A stretch of DNA of 27,577 nucleotides from a bacterium (GCA_004298675.1 SCRI01000023.1:1-27577), one strand, 5' to 3'. Counted from the stretch's first letter, positions 1-7,690 are shown. Numbers and translations are program-made. Notes: generated from the sequence alone by a model not told the origin.

Positions 1-1180
1 GGATCACTTTCAACTTCGTCAGCGGGATCTGTGAGATGCGGCGCAGATCCGTGAGTGAGACGCCGTGCTCCTGCGCCTCGAAGATGTCGAGCGTGCCGTA
101 GATCTTCTGCACTTCCTCGACGTCGGGATACTTGCCCGTCAAGAAGTAGTGCTGTACCCGCGTATCGCTCATGCGATAGAGCAGGATGCAGCGCGAGGGC
201 TGGCCGTCGCGTCCGGCGCGGCCGGCCTCCTGCGTGTACGCCTCTACGCTGCCCGGGAGGTCGTAGTGGATGACGAAGCGGATGTTGGGTTTGTCGATGC
301 CCAGACCGAAGGCATTGGTGGCCACCACCGCGCGAATCTTCTCCTCCATGAACAGCTCGTGCACGCTGTCGCGCTCACGCTTGTGCAGTTTGGAGTGGTA
401 GACGGCGGCGGGGATGCCTAGGCTCTCGTGCAGATATGTTTGCACCGCCAACGTATTCTTGATCGTCGCGGTGTAGATGATGCCGGTGCCCTCGGGCTCG
501 GACTGAAAGAACTGTCTGAGGAGCTTGAGCTTCTCGTTCTCACTCTCCGCGCGCAGCACTTCGTAGATCAAGTTGGGGCGGTCAAAGCCCTTGACGACCG
601 GCTTCACGCCGGGGATGCCCAGTTGATGCAGGATGTCTTCGCGCACGGCGGGGGTGGCGGTGGCCGTCAGCGCCAGCACCGTGGGGTGGCCGAGTGCTTG
701 GATGACATGGCCCAGGCCGAGGTAGGCCGGACGGAAGTCGTGGCCCCAGGCGGAGATGCAGTGCGCTTCGTCGACGACGAAGAGCGGAACCGTCAGCTCG
801 CGCAGCAGCGCGACGAAGGTTTCGTCCTCGAGCTTCTCGGGCGTGACGAAGACGATCTTGAGCGCACCGCCGCGGATGCGCGCGAGTGCCGCGGCCTCCT
901 GTTCCTCGGTGAGCGTGGAGTTGAGCGCAACCACGTCGTAGACGCCGCGGTCGGCCAGCATGTCCACTTGATCTTTCATCAGCGCAATGAGCGGGCTGAC
1001 GACGATGGTCGTCCCTTCGAGCAAGAGCGCGGGGAGCTGGTAGCAGAGGCTCTTCCCGGCGCCTGTGGCCAGAATGGCAAGCGAATCCTTGCCGGCCATG
1101 ATGCGCGAGATAACCTCTTCTTGGCCCGGATAGAAGTTCGGGTAACCGAACTTCTCCGTCAGGGCCGCACGCAGATTCAC
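1..1180 (-). CDS. recQ: RecQ-like ATP-dependent DNA helicase (3' end outside window)
   Basis: 3'-5' superfamily 2 DNA helicase of the RecQ family, expected to unwind DNA in repair and recombination. About 393 residues are visible; the C-terminus lies beyond the window edge. Seen: Walker A TGAGKS (39-44, where many RecQ proteins have TGGGKS), the DEAH box followed by CISAWGHDFR (137-150), TATAT (173-177) and motif VI QEAGRAGRDG (317-326). The four-cysteine zinc module that follows the helicase core in E. coli RecQ is not present in the visible part. Instead the chain runs through HYFLTGKYPD into a helical, probably winged-helix, region, as in divergent RecQ-like proteins. The GTG start at 1180 is chosen because AAGGAG lies 5 nt upstream and the family-typical start of the core follows at once. 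The gene is divergent from dnaX. RecQ family assignment is firm; the exact subfamily is inference. Confidence 0.9.
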   Translation of the reverse strand, partial: MNLRAALTEKFGYPNFYPGQEEVISRIMAGKDSLAILATGAGKSLCYQLPALLLEGTTIVVSPLIALMKDQVDMLADRGVYDVVALNSTLTEEQEAAALARIRGGALKIVFVTPEKLEDETFVALLRELTVPLFVVDEAHCISAWGHDFRPAYLGLGHVIQALGHPTVLALTATATPAVREDILHQLGIPGVKPVVKGFDRPNLIYEVLRAESENEKLKLLRQFFQSEPEGTGIIYTATIKNTLAVQTYLHESLGIPAAVYHSKLHKRERDSVHELFMEEKIRAVVATNAFGLGIDKPNIRFVIHYDLPGSVEAYTQEAGRAGRDGQPSRCILLYRMSDTRVQHYFLTGKYPDVEEVQKIYGTLDIFEAQEHGVSLTDLRRISQIPLTKLKVI

Positions 1181-1260
1181 ACCTTCTCCTTGTTCGACGG
1201 AGATACAACACTGGGGCGACGACAATACCGGCACCGTGCTATACATTACCCAGCGCAGGT

Positions 1261-1420
1261 CTCGGGGGTTTCGCTTCGCTTGTGCCCGAGCCACGCCTGC
1301 CCCAAACGCGTGCACGCGTTTGGGGTCCCCGATGAGCGAAGTAGAACCGAACTGCAAGCCGGGCCGGGTGGCCCGGAAGCTTTCAAGCAAAGGGGTCCCC
1401 ACGAACGAAGCAGAGCGGAG
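1261..1420. repeat. Cluster of palindromes and degenerate repeats between recQ and dnaX
   Basis: The roughly 290-base spacer between the divergent recQ and dnaX starts holds no gene but several nested repeats. A perfect 26-bp palindrome lies at 1300-1325, with arms beginning CCCCAAACGCG. The 9-mer GGGGTCCCC occurs at 1322-1330 and 1392-1400, each time followed by a similar 15-17 base tail built around GCGAAGTAGA or ACGAAGCAGA. A degenerate inverted copy of that tail is at 1266-1283. CCGGGCC and GGCCCGG (1359-1376) form a hairpin with a 4-nt loop, and CTCGGG/CCCGAG pair across 1261-1290. This looks like a REP-type extragenic palindromic element. No transposase is present nearby. The same DNA must contain the promoters of both genes. 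Confidence 0.7.
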
Positions 1421-1474
1421 TGAGTGGGGAAGATCACAGCAGGTTCGTTTGGGAGAGCGCGCCAACCAGCCAGC

Positions 1475-3031
1475 GTGTCTCTCTATCGTTCGTGGCGTCC
1501 CAAGACGTTCGCCGAGCTCGTGGGTCAAGATGCCGTCGTCAAGACGCTGACCTCCGCGATCACCAAGGGGCGGCTTGCCCACGCCTACCTCTTCTCCGGC
1601 CCGCGCGGATCGGGGAAGACCTCCGCCGCGAAGATCCTAGCCCGCTGCATCAACTGCGTCCACGGTCCCACCGCCGAGCCCGACAACACCTGCGAGAACT
1701 GTCTGGCCATCCTCGAAGGCCGTGCGCTCGACGTGCTGGAGATCGACGCCGCGTCCAACCGCGGCATCGACGAGATTCGCGAGCTGCGGGAAAAGGTGAA
1801 GTTCGCCCCTAGCACGATGCGCCGGAAGGTCTACATCATCGACGAGGCTCACATGCTCACCCGCGAGGGGGCCAATGCCTTCCTCAAGACGCTGGAGGAG
1901 CCGCCGGAGCACGTCGTGTTCATCATGGCCACCACCGAGCCCGAGAAGCTGCCGGTGACGGTGCTCTCGCGCTGCCAGCGCTACTCGTTCCGGCGCATCG
2001 CGATTCCCGTGATGCTGGAGCGGCTGCGTCACATCGCCGCCGCGGAGGGATTCACCTTCACCGAAGAGGCGCTCGGGCAGATCGCCTACCGGGCCGACGG
2101 CGGCCTACGAGACGCCCTCACGATGCTCGAGCAAGCGGCGGCCTTCGGCGACGGTCAGGTGGATGCCGAGACGGTGGCGGCGGCCTTCGGGCAGTCGACG
2201 CGCGAGTGGGCGCGGTCGCTCGTGCAAGCCGTCTGCGACGCCGATGCGGCGGCGGCGCTGGACGCCGTCTCCGGCGCCTCCGACGCTGGGGCCGAGATGG
2301 TCAACCTCATGCGCGAGGTCATCTCCTCGCTGCGCCAGCTCTTGGTGGCGCGGCTCAACCCCGAGGTGCTGGCGAGCGAGCTGGCGCCCGAAGATGCCCG
2401 CTGGGCGGCCGAGCACGCCGAGGGCGTGCCGCAGGGGAGGCTCGTGCGCGGCCTCAAGCTCCTGGCCGACGCCATGGCCGACGCCCGGCGCAGCGGCCTG
2501 CCGCGCCTGGAGCTGGAGGTGGCGATGCTGCGCCTGCTGCTGGCGGCGGACGAGGCCCCCGCGGCCAAGCCCGAGCCACACGCCGCACCTGCCCCGCCCA
2601 AGCCCGAGCCACGCCTGCCCGCACCGGCCCAGGCGTCCCCGCCCCCGCCGGCGCCCGCGCCCGCGCCCGCTGCAGGTGAGCCGTCCGTGCAGAAGGTGCT
2701 CGGGATCTGGGAGCAGGTTCGCGCGCGCGTGGCGGAGCGCAGCGCCCCGGTCAACGGGATGCTCGCCGCAGCCGAGCCGCGCAGCGTCAGCGGCGGGGTG
2801 CTGACGTTGGAGTTTACGAATACCATCGCCGCCGACGCCGTCCGCGACAACGCGCCGCTGGTCGAGGAGGCGCTGCTCGATCTCTTGAGCGTGCCTCTGA
2901 AAGTGTCGATCCACGTGCAGAAGCGGGCCCCAGCGGCCCATGGCGCGAGCGGCGGCGCGGGCAGGGCGCCCTCGATCCGGGAGGATGGCAGCGACCTCCT
3001 CGACTATGCCTTCAAGAAGTTTTCCACCTGA
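1475..3031 (+). CDS. dnaX: DNA polymerase III subunit gamma/tau
   Basis: AAA+ subunit of the clamp loader, which opens the sliding clamp and ties it to the replicative polymerase. 518 residues from the GTG at 1475, where SLYRSWRPKTFAELVGQ gives the classic family N-terminus. Walker A GPRGSGKT (42-49), a zinc site of four cysteines (C58, C61, C73, C76), Walker B with DEAH (123-126) and the SRC arginine-finger motif (165-167) are all present. A proline/alanine-rich linker spans about 360-404, followed by a C-terminal tau-like domain. An in-frame GTG at 1424 would add 17 residues encoded by the repeat cluster and is disfavoured. The ribosome site for 1475 is poor (GGGAG about 20 nt upstream). 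I see no A-rich slippery site in the second half that would make a short gamma form. First gene of dnaX-ybaB-recR. Confidence 0.95.
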   Translation: MSLYRSWRPKTFAELVGQDAVVKTLTSAITKGRLAHAYLFSGPRGSGKTSAAKILARCINCVHGPTAEPDNTCENCLAILEGRALDVLEIDAASNRGIDEIRELREKVKFAPSTMRRKVYIIDEAHMLTREGANAFLKTLEEPPEHVVFIMATTEPEKLPVTVLSRCQRYSFRRIAIPVMLERLRHIAAAEGFTFTEEALGQIAYRADGGLRDALTMLEQAAAFGDGQVDAETVAAAFGQSTREWARSLVQAVCDADAAAALDAVSGASDAGAEMVNLMREVISSLRQLLVARLNPEVLASELAPEDARWAAEHAEGVPQGRLVRGLKLLADAMADARRSGLPRLELEVAMLRLLLAADEAPAAKPEPHAAPAPPKPEPRLPAPAQASPPPPAPAPAPAAGEPSVQKVLGIWEQVRARVAERSAPVNGMLAAAEPRSVSGGVLTLEFTNTIAADAVRDNAPLVEEALLDLLSVPLKVSIHVQKRAPAAHGASGGAGRAPSIREDGSDLLDYAFKKFST

Positions 3032-3045
3032 GCGGACGGAGTGCG

Positions 3046-3351
3046 ATGAACCAGGCGCAACTGATGCGGATGCTGCAGAAGACCCAAGCCGAGATGGCGC
3101 GCGTGCAAGAGGAGCTCGCGGCGACGACCGTCACGGGCAGTGCCGGCGGGGCCGTCTCGGTCGAGATGACCGCGGACTTGCATGTTACCAAAGTGACGAT
3201 TGACAAGGCCGCACTCGACCCCGAAGACGTGGAGTCGCTGGAGGACGTGGTGGCCACCGCCGTCAACGCGGCGATCAAGAACGCGCAGGACCTCTCCAGC
3301 CGCAAGATGGGGGCCGTGACCGGCGGGATGCGCATCCCCGGCATGTTCTAA
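3046..3351 (+). CDS. ybaB: YbaB/EbfC family nucleoid-associated protein
   Basis: Small DNA-binding protein of the YbaB/EbfC family, a dimeric nucleoid-associated protein. 101 residues, close to the usual 100-110. The N-terminal long helix (MNQAQLMRMLQKTQAEMARV) is followed by the beta-sheet segment with GAVSVEMTADLHVTKVTID and a C-terminal helix ending in GGMRIPGMF, the typical family tail (GGxxIPGxF). The start follows GGACGGAG at a good distance, 14 nt after the dnaX stop. Its position between dnaX and recR is the conserved arrangement across many bacteria and supports the call. Confidence 0.95.
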   Translation: MNQAQLMRMLQKTQAEMARVQEELAATTVTGSAGGAVSVEMTADLHVTKVTIDKAALDPEDVESLEDVVATAVNAAIKNAQDLSSRKMGAVTGGMRIPGMF

Positions 3352-3356
3352 AGGGC

Positions 3357-3962
3357 ATGCCGTCGATAGCGGGCCCCGTACAATCGCTGATCAACGAGTT
3401 CGCGAAGCTCCCGACGATCGGTCCCAAGACAGCCGCTCGCCTGGTGTTCTACCTGCTTGCTCAACCGCGGGGCGAGGCAGCGAGTCTGGCCGAGGCCATC
3501 CTTGCGCTCAAGGACAAAGTTCGCTCCTGCTCGCAGTGCTTCTCGATCACCGAGGACGATCCGTGCGAGATCTGCCGCGATCCGCGCCGCGATCCGCGGC
3601 TGCTCTGCGTGGTAGCCGAGCCCAAGGACATCTTTGCCCTCGAGCGCACGGGAGTCTACCGGGGACGCTACCATGTTCTGGGGGGGCTGATCTCGCCCAT
3701 GGAGGGTATCGGCCCCGATCAGTTACGGGTGCGCGAGCTGATCGCCCGCGTGGGGCAGGAGAGCCCTTCCGAGGTAGTGATCGCAACCAATCCCAACGCC
3801 GAGGGAGAAGCGACCGCCCTCTACCTCTCCCGGCTGCTGCAGCCGCTGGGGGTCACGGTGAGCCGCTTGGCATACGGGCTGCCGATCGGAGGCGAGTTGG
3901 ATTACGCCGACGAGGTGACGCTTGCTAAGGCTATCGAGGGGCGAAGAATCCTTGAAAAATAA
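3357..3962 (+). CDS. recR: Recombination protein RecR
   Basis: RecR works with RecF and RecO to load RecA at gapped single-stranded DNA. 201 residues, the normal length. In order: helix-hairpin-helix LPTIGPKTAARLVFYLL (18-34), a C4 zinc finger (C58, C61, C70, C73), a Toprim domain beginning LCVVAEPKD, and the conserved segment NPNAEGEATALYL followed by SRLAYGLPIGGELDYADE near the C-terminus. ATG at 3357 starts 5 nt after the ybaB stop, so the two are probably translated from one message. The end of the gene runs into a sharply AT-richer stretch that leads to the next gene. No residue expected for function appears to be missing. Confidence 0.97.
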   Translation: MPSIAGPVQSLINEFAKLPTIGPKTAARLVFYLLAQPRGEAASLAEAILALKDKVRSCSQCFSITEDDPCEICRDPRRDPRLLCVVAEPKDIFALERTGVYRGRYHVLGGLISPMEGIGPDQLRVRELIARVGQESPSEVVIATNPNAEGEATALYLSRLLQPLGVTVSRLAYGLPIGGELDYADEVTLAKAIEGRRILEK

Positions 3963-4025
3963 AGGTTCTTTTAACTTCAAAAATCAAATAGACTTGTAAA
4001 ACTGAAGGCCAGCATGGTATGCTGG
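3960..4025 (+). promoter_or_regulatory. AT-rich leader with a small palindrome upstream of the HxlR gene
   Basis: The 70 bases between recR and the HxlR-type regulator are far richer in A and T than anything around them (3960-4004), which suits a promoter, although I cannot assign -35 and -10 boxes with confidence. A perfect inverted repeat CCAGCAT/ATGCTGG with a 3-nt spacer occupies 4009-4025 and touches the probable ribosome site (GGTGGGG). It could be an operator for autoregulation by the HxlR protein, or a small hairpin controlling translation. The palindrome is seen; both roles are inference. Confidence 0.5.
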
Positions 4026-4032
4026 TGGGGCG

Positions 4033-4500
4033 ATGCCGAAGAACTATGACCAGAATTGCCCCATTGCCTGGACCGCCGGCCTAATCGGCGAGCGCTGGAC
4101 GAGCCTGATCGTGCGGGACCTGCTGTTGGGTAAGACCACCTTCTCGGAGTTGGCCGCCTCCACCGGGGCCTCAACCAACACGCTCTCGTCGCGCCTGCGC
4201 GATCTGGAGCTCGAGGGCATCGTCGACCGCCACCAGTACCAGGAGCGCCCGGCGCGCTTCGAATACGAGCTGACCGAGAAGGGGCAACGGCTCCATCGGT
4301 TGATCGGCGCCATGTACGCCTACGGCATGAACTACGGCGGCGTCTCACCCTCGTACGCCTTCGCCCACGAGGAGTGCGGCTCGCCAGTCGAGCCCGAGTG
4401 GTACTGCGAGACCTGCCAGCGAGCGGTGGGCCAGCGCGAGGTCGTGCGCGCCCAGCGGTTGCTCAAGCCTTCCCGTCGCCGCTCCCGTCGCGCTTCCTAG
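4033..4500 (+). CDS. HxlR-family winged-helix transcriptional regulator with C-terminal cysteine cluster
   Basis: Transcription factor of the HxlR (MarR-like winged-helix) family. 155 residues. Hallmarks: NCPIAWTAGLIGERWTSLIV near the N-terminus with the family's conserved cysteine (C9), a recognition-helix region TFSELAASTGASTNTLSSRL (36-55), and the wing followed by FEYELTEKG (77-84). After the dimerisation helix comes a tail with H112, C115, C125 and C128 in a CG-x8-CxxC arrangement, likely a zinc ribbon, then a very basic end (SRRRSRR). HxlR members often respond to aldehydes, oxidants or electrophiles; the ligand here is unknown. It is the only clear regulator in the window. Its last 38 bases overlap the 3' end of the convergent DUF697-type gene. 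Confidence 0.9.
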   Translation: MPKNYDQNCPIAWTAGLIGERWTSLIVRDLLLGKTTFSELAASTGASTNTLSSRLRDLELEGIVDRHQYQERPARFEYELTEKGQRLHRLIGAMYAYGMNYGGVSPSYAFAHEECGSPVEPEWYCETCQRAVGQREVVRAQRLLKPSRRRSRRAS

Positions 4501-5416
4501 CGTTCAGCCGGTCGATCAACTCGCGCCCCATCCCCACGGCCCGCTGCCGCGCCTCGTCGTAGAGGCGGCGGACTTGCATGGATGACATCGGGCGCCCCTG
4601 CTGATAGTAGAAGGCGGCCCCTTGGCCCACCACCAAGGTGCCCGCATACGCGATCCCACCCTTGACCAGGATGCCCGCTACCGGGATGAAGCCGGAGAGC
4701 TCCCGGGCCAGCGCCCGCCAGCCGAAACCACCGCCCACCACCGGAATCAGCTCGCCCAAACGCGCCAGGCCGGGCTCGTGCCCATAGGTAGCGGCGATCT
4801 GCAGCAGGAGAAAGGCCTGGATGCCGGTGATCGCGAGCGTGTCGCCGGCGGAGGCTACCGTCCCCAGCACGATGCCCAGCACCGGCACGTGATCCACCAG
4901 CGCCGAGGCTACCGCCACGCGCAGGCTCGACATCGCGGCCTCCGTCGTCAGGTAGTCCGCGACCGTACGGCGCAGCACCGGCAGCCTCCGCCCCGCCGCG
5001 ACCTCGACGCCCTTGAGCGCCGTCAACAGGTGCGCAAAGAGCGTAGCTTCGAGGTCACTCGCGCTCAGCGCGGGGACGGCGTAGTGGGCCGTGCCGGCGG
5101 CGGAGGGGGCCTCGCCGGCGGCGCGCGCCGGCGCCTCGGGATCGACGGTTACCGCGAAGACGGGGAGCTCCATCGCCTCCAAGCGCGAGAGCGTGGAGGG
5201 TGCGGCGTCGCCTGGCCGCCCCACGAAGATCACGCAGCGGGCGGCGGTCCTGTCGGCAAGGCGTTCGGCGTTCGAATCGAGGCTTTCCAGGCAGGCGTTG
5301 GCGTCCAGCGGGATGCGGTCGCCGTGGCCGGAGAGCAGGGTCGCGCGCAACTGCGCCGTGAGCGAGGCGTCGCCGGCGAGGAAGATGCGGAATGGTCGTT
5401 TGGCCTGGGCCTCCAC
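4463..5416 (-). CDS. DUF697-type membrane protein with a degenerate N-terminal domain
   Basis: About 317 residues. The second half (about 165-275) resembles the DUF697 domain found beside small GTPases. It has helical, glycine-rich hydrophobic stretches (VDHVPVLGIVLGTVASAGD, LGELIPVVGGGFGWRAL, SGFIPVAGILVKGGIAYAG), predicted as membrane-associated hairpins, and ends in a basic helical tail. The N-terminal 110 residues read as an alpha/beta domain (FRIFLAGD, ARCVIFVGRPGD, LPVFAVTVDPE) but show no Walker A, so GTP binding is not supported. The GTG at 5416 is the only convincing start, about 50 nt downstream of the M48 stop, so both probably share a transcript. Function unknown. DUF697 is recognised by pattern, not by a profile search. 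Confidence 0.7.
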   Translation of the reverse strand: MEAQAKRPFRIFLAGDASLTAQLRATLLSGHGDRIPLDANACLESLDSNAERLADRTAARCVIFVGRPGDAAPSTLSRLEAMELPVFAVTVDPEAPARAAGEAPSAAGTAHYAVPALSASDLEATLFAHLLTALKGVEVAAGRRLPVLRRTVADYLTTEAAMSSLRVAVASALVDHVPVLGIVLGTVASAGDTLAITGIQAFLLLQIAATYGHEPGLARLGELIPVVGGGFGWRALARELSGFIPVAGILVKGGIAYAGTLVVGQGAAFYYQQGRPMSSMQVRRLYDEARQRAVGMGRELIDRLNARKRDGSGDGKA

Positions 5417-5466
5417 GAGGTTGAGCGTGAGGCCCTCGCTCCACGTACCGGCCGACGATAGCGAGC

Positions 5467-7500
5467 TCAGCGTACCGGGCTCTCCTTGGGGCGATCCGGA
5501 CGCGGGCCCTCCTTGGCCGGATCGTCGGTATAGTCGAGGTAGATCAAGCCTAGGAAGATCTCCAGCGACTGCGCGTTCATGCGGCGTGAGTTGGCGAGAT
5601 CGACCAGCGGCTCGTGGCTCGAGCGCATCGACGTCAGGATGGCCGCGGGCGTGCTCTGCGTGTCGGCCGCGACGATCGTCGCCGCCGCGACTTGTCCGGG
5701 GCTCACGTCCAGTTGCTCCATCTGTTGATAGTTGGGCGGGTCGAGGTGGAAGCGGGTCTTCAGCGCGTACGTCAGCGTATCGTAGCGCGCCGAGGGATAG
5801 CCTAGCCCCAGCAGCGTGATCTGTGCCTCCAGCGAGCGGGACTTGGCCATGTTGAAGAGCTGCCATGATTGCGAAGCGGCGATCGAGGCCTTAGAGACGG
5901 AGGCGTTCGCCTTTTCCATCAGCGGCACGAGCGTGTTGTAGTCCTCCAGCGAGATGTCGCCGCCGAAGTCGAGGCGCACGTGATCGAGCGTTTTGAGGAA
6001 TGCATCGATGTCGCCAAGCGAGACGTCCAGCAGCGCGAGCGCGGCCCGCGAGGCGTCGGCCGTGCGCACGAGATCGCCTTGGGAGCGCTCGAGCGAGGCG
6101 AGAATACCGGGATAGTACGGCAGCATCGAGAGCGACGGCGCCGGGATGGGCTTGAGATCGAGCGGTGCGGTCATCTGCGTGAGGACACCCTGTTCGTCCA
6201 GCAGCAGCCCGCCCTTTTTGCCGGTCTCGAGCGTGCCGATTTGGTCGAGGGCATTGGGCGCCTTGTCCAGCGCATTATCGGCGTTGCGGATGATGGCGTA
6301 GAGATTGCGGCGCACCGCCTCCAGGCGCGTCCCCTTGCGCACGTCCACTTGGCTGAAGTCGGGCATCTCGTAGCCGATGGAGTTGACGCGATCCGTGATC
6401 GACTTGAGCTGTGTCTTGCCGTCCTGCCGCCGCTGCTGCAACTCGGCCGAGACTTGCTCCAAGCGTGCGGAGGCATCGGCAAGTTGCTGTTTGAGCGGCG
6501 CGGGATCTTCGTGGAGCAGCCTGGTTCCGTGTACCGAGTCGCGCAGGCGCTCCAAGCGCACCGTGGCGTCCGCGCGCGTCTGCACGTCGCCGGTCTTGCT
6601 CAATTGCTCCAGCGTCTGCTCGCCCTTCTCCGGCTGCCCCAACGCGACTTCGAGCTGTCCCATGCGCATCTGCGCGAGCTCGTCGTGCGGATCGCGCTTG
6701 AGGATGTCGCGGAACTCCATCGCCGCCACGTTGTAGCGCGCGGTCTCTTGGTCGTGCAGCGCGCGCGCCATGCGCTCGTCGAGCGTGACCTTGGTGGGGT
6801 CGAGCTGCGGGTAGCCGTCCAGGTGAGAGATACGATCCTTGCTGCCGGGGTGGTCCTCGAAGTACTTGGAGACCAGATCGTTGCTCTCGCCCAGCGATTC
6901 GAGGTGCAGCATCGAGGAGACGGCCGCTGCGGGATCGTAGCCGGCGCGCGTCATCAACTGCAAGCCGTACTGGTCCGCCTGCAGTTCCTGTACGCGGCTG
7001 AACTTGGCTACCGTCAGGCCGCCGATCAGGTTGCCGAAGTGATAGGCGAAGGGCGAGAAGATGGAGGCGACGCCCAGCAGGATCTGCAGGATCGTGTTGC
7101 GCGTTTGTTCGGTGACGGCGTGACGGCGTTCGATGTGTCCGGTCTCGTGGCCGAGCACGAACGCGAGCTCGTCGTCGGACTGCGCGAAATCGAGCATGCC
7201 GAGATTGACGTGAACGTAGCCGCCCAACGTGGCATAGGCGTTGATCTCGTTGGTATCGATGATGAAGATGTGATACGTCAAGTCGCGCCGCGCGCGCTGT
7301 GTCCACAGACGGTCGGTGACGTCTTTCACCCAGGCATTGAGCAACGGATCGCTGACGTACCCTTGCGTCTCCTCGATCTGCTGCTCGTAGTCTTTGGCGA
7401 TCTGCACTTCCTGCGCCGTCGACATCGCGCTGGACGGCACGGGCAGGCTGGCCCAGAGCAGCGCTGAGATCAAGACGAGCGGCGTGAATTTGCGCAACAT
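5467..7500 (-). CDS. Secreted M48-family zinc metalloprotease with long helical C-terminal extension
   Basis: Exported peptidase of family M48 (BepA/YfgC-like), probably acting on proteins in the periplasm or envelope. 677 residues from the ATG at 7500. A signal peptide covers 1-25 (ending VPSSA). The zinc site is HETGH (118-122), with the downstream glutamate ligand in ELQAD (172-176), and NEINAYATLGGYVHVN is typical of the family. Residues about 235-320 look like tetratricopeptide-type helices. From about 330 there is a predicted coiled coil (LADASARLEQVSAELQQRR), and a further 300 residues of helical sequence have no recognised domain. BepA is much shorter, near 490 residues, so the tail is unusual. 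First gene of a minus-strand pair with the DUF697-type protein; divergent from minC. Confidence 0.9.
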   Translation of the reverse strand: MLRKFTPLVLISALLWASLPVPSSAMSTAQEVQIAKDYEQQIEETQGYVSDPLLNAWVKDVTDRLWTQRARRDLTYHIFIIDTNEINAYATLGGYVHVNLGMLDFAQSDDELAFVLGHETGHIERRHAVTEQTRNTILQILLGVASIFSPFAYHFGNLIGGLTVAKFSRVQELQADQYGLQLMTRAGYDPAAAVSSMLHLESLGESNDLVSKYFEDHPGSKDRISHLDGYPQLDPTKVTLDERMARALHDQETARYNVAAMEFRDILKRDPHDELAQMRMGQLEVALGQPEKGEQTLEQLSKTGDVQTRADATVRLERLRDSVHGTRLLHEDPAPLKQQLADASARLEQVSAELQQRRQDGKTQLKSITDRVNSIGYEMPDFSQVDVRKGTRLEAVRRNLYAIIRNADNALDKAPNALDQIGTLETGKKGGLLLDEQGVLTQMTAPLDLKPIPAPSLSMLPYYPGILASLERSQGDLVRTADASRAALALLDVSLGDIDAFLKTLDHVRLDFGGDISLEDYNTLVPLMEKANASVSKASIAASQSWQLFNMAKSRSLEAQITLLGLGYPSARYDTLTYALKTRFHLDPPNYQQMEQLDVSPGQVAAATIVAADTQSTPAAILTSMRSSHEPLVDLANSRRMNAQSLEIFLGLIYLDYTDDPAKEGPRPDRPKESPVR

Positions 7501-7612
7501 GGACGTTCCTCGCCCTACGGAGAGCCGGGTCGGAAGGTGGGAGTTAGGTTCCGCGGCCACGCGGGCCTGTTTGGATTGTCTCCCGCGAGTCTGAGAAAAG
7601 ATTGGGGATGGC

Positions 7613-7650
7613 TTGTGGATACCGGGTGAAAGTTGTGGACCGCTTGTGGA
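7613..7650 (+). promoter_or_regulatory. Three phased TTGTGGA repeats upstream of minC (DnaA-box-like)
   Basis: In the 190-base spacer between the divergent M48 protease and minC, the heptamer TTGTGGA occurs three times on the same strand at 7613, 7633 and 7644. The starts are 20 and 11 bases apart, close to whole helical turns. The first copy, TGTGGATAC, differs by one base from the reverse complement of the consensus DnaA box TTATCCACA; the other two match less well. They may bind DnaA or another regulator of the min genes, or be part of the promoter. The repeats are seen; the binder is inference. Confidence 0.4.
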
Positions 7651-7690
7651 GGGCGCAGGGCGCCGACTCGGGCTGGGCGTATGGGGGCCC

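Noticed and set aside
428-1423. Plus-strand open frame of 331 codons over recQ
   Set aside because: Antisense shadow of the RecQ-like helicase, whose motifs read perfectly on the minus strand.
1424-1474. Longer dnaX start at GTG 1424
   Set aside because: The extra 17 residues are encoded by the repeat cluster and have no family likeness; the conserved N-terminus begins at 1475.
1475-3031. Programmed frameshift in dnaX producing gamma
   Set aside because: No A-run slippery heptamer was seen in the region between the AAA+ part and the tau-like end. The one GGGAAAAGG run near 1790 is in the ATPase domain.
5869-7467. Long plus-strand open frame of 532 codons
   Set aside because: It lies wholly antisense to the M48 protease. 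Its His/Arg/Leu/Val-rich composition is the usual shadow of a high-GC gene, and it matches no family.
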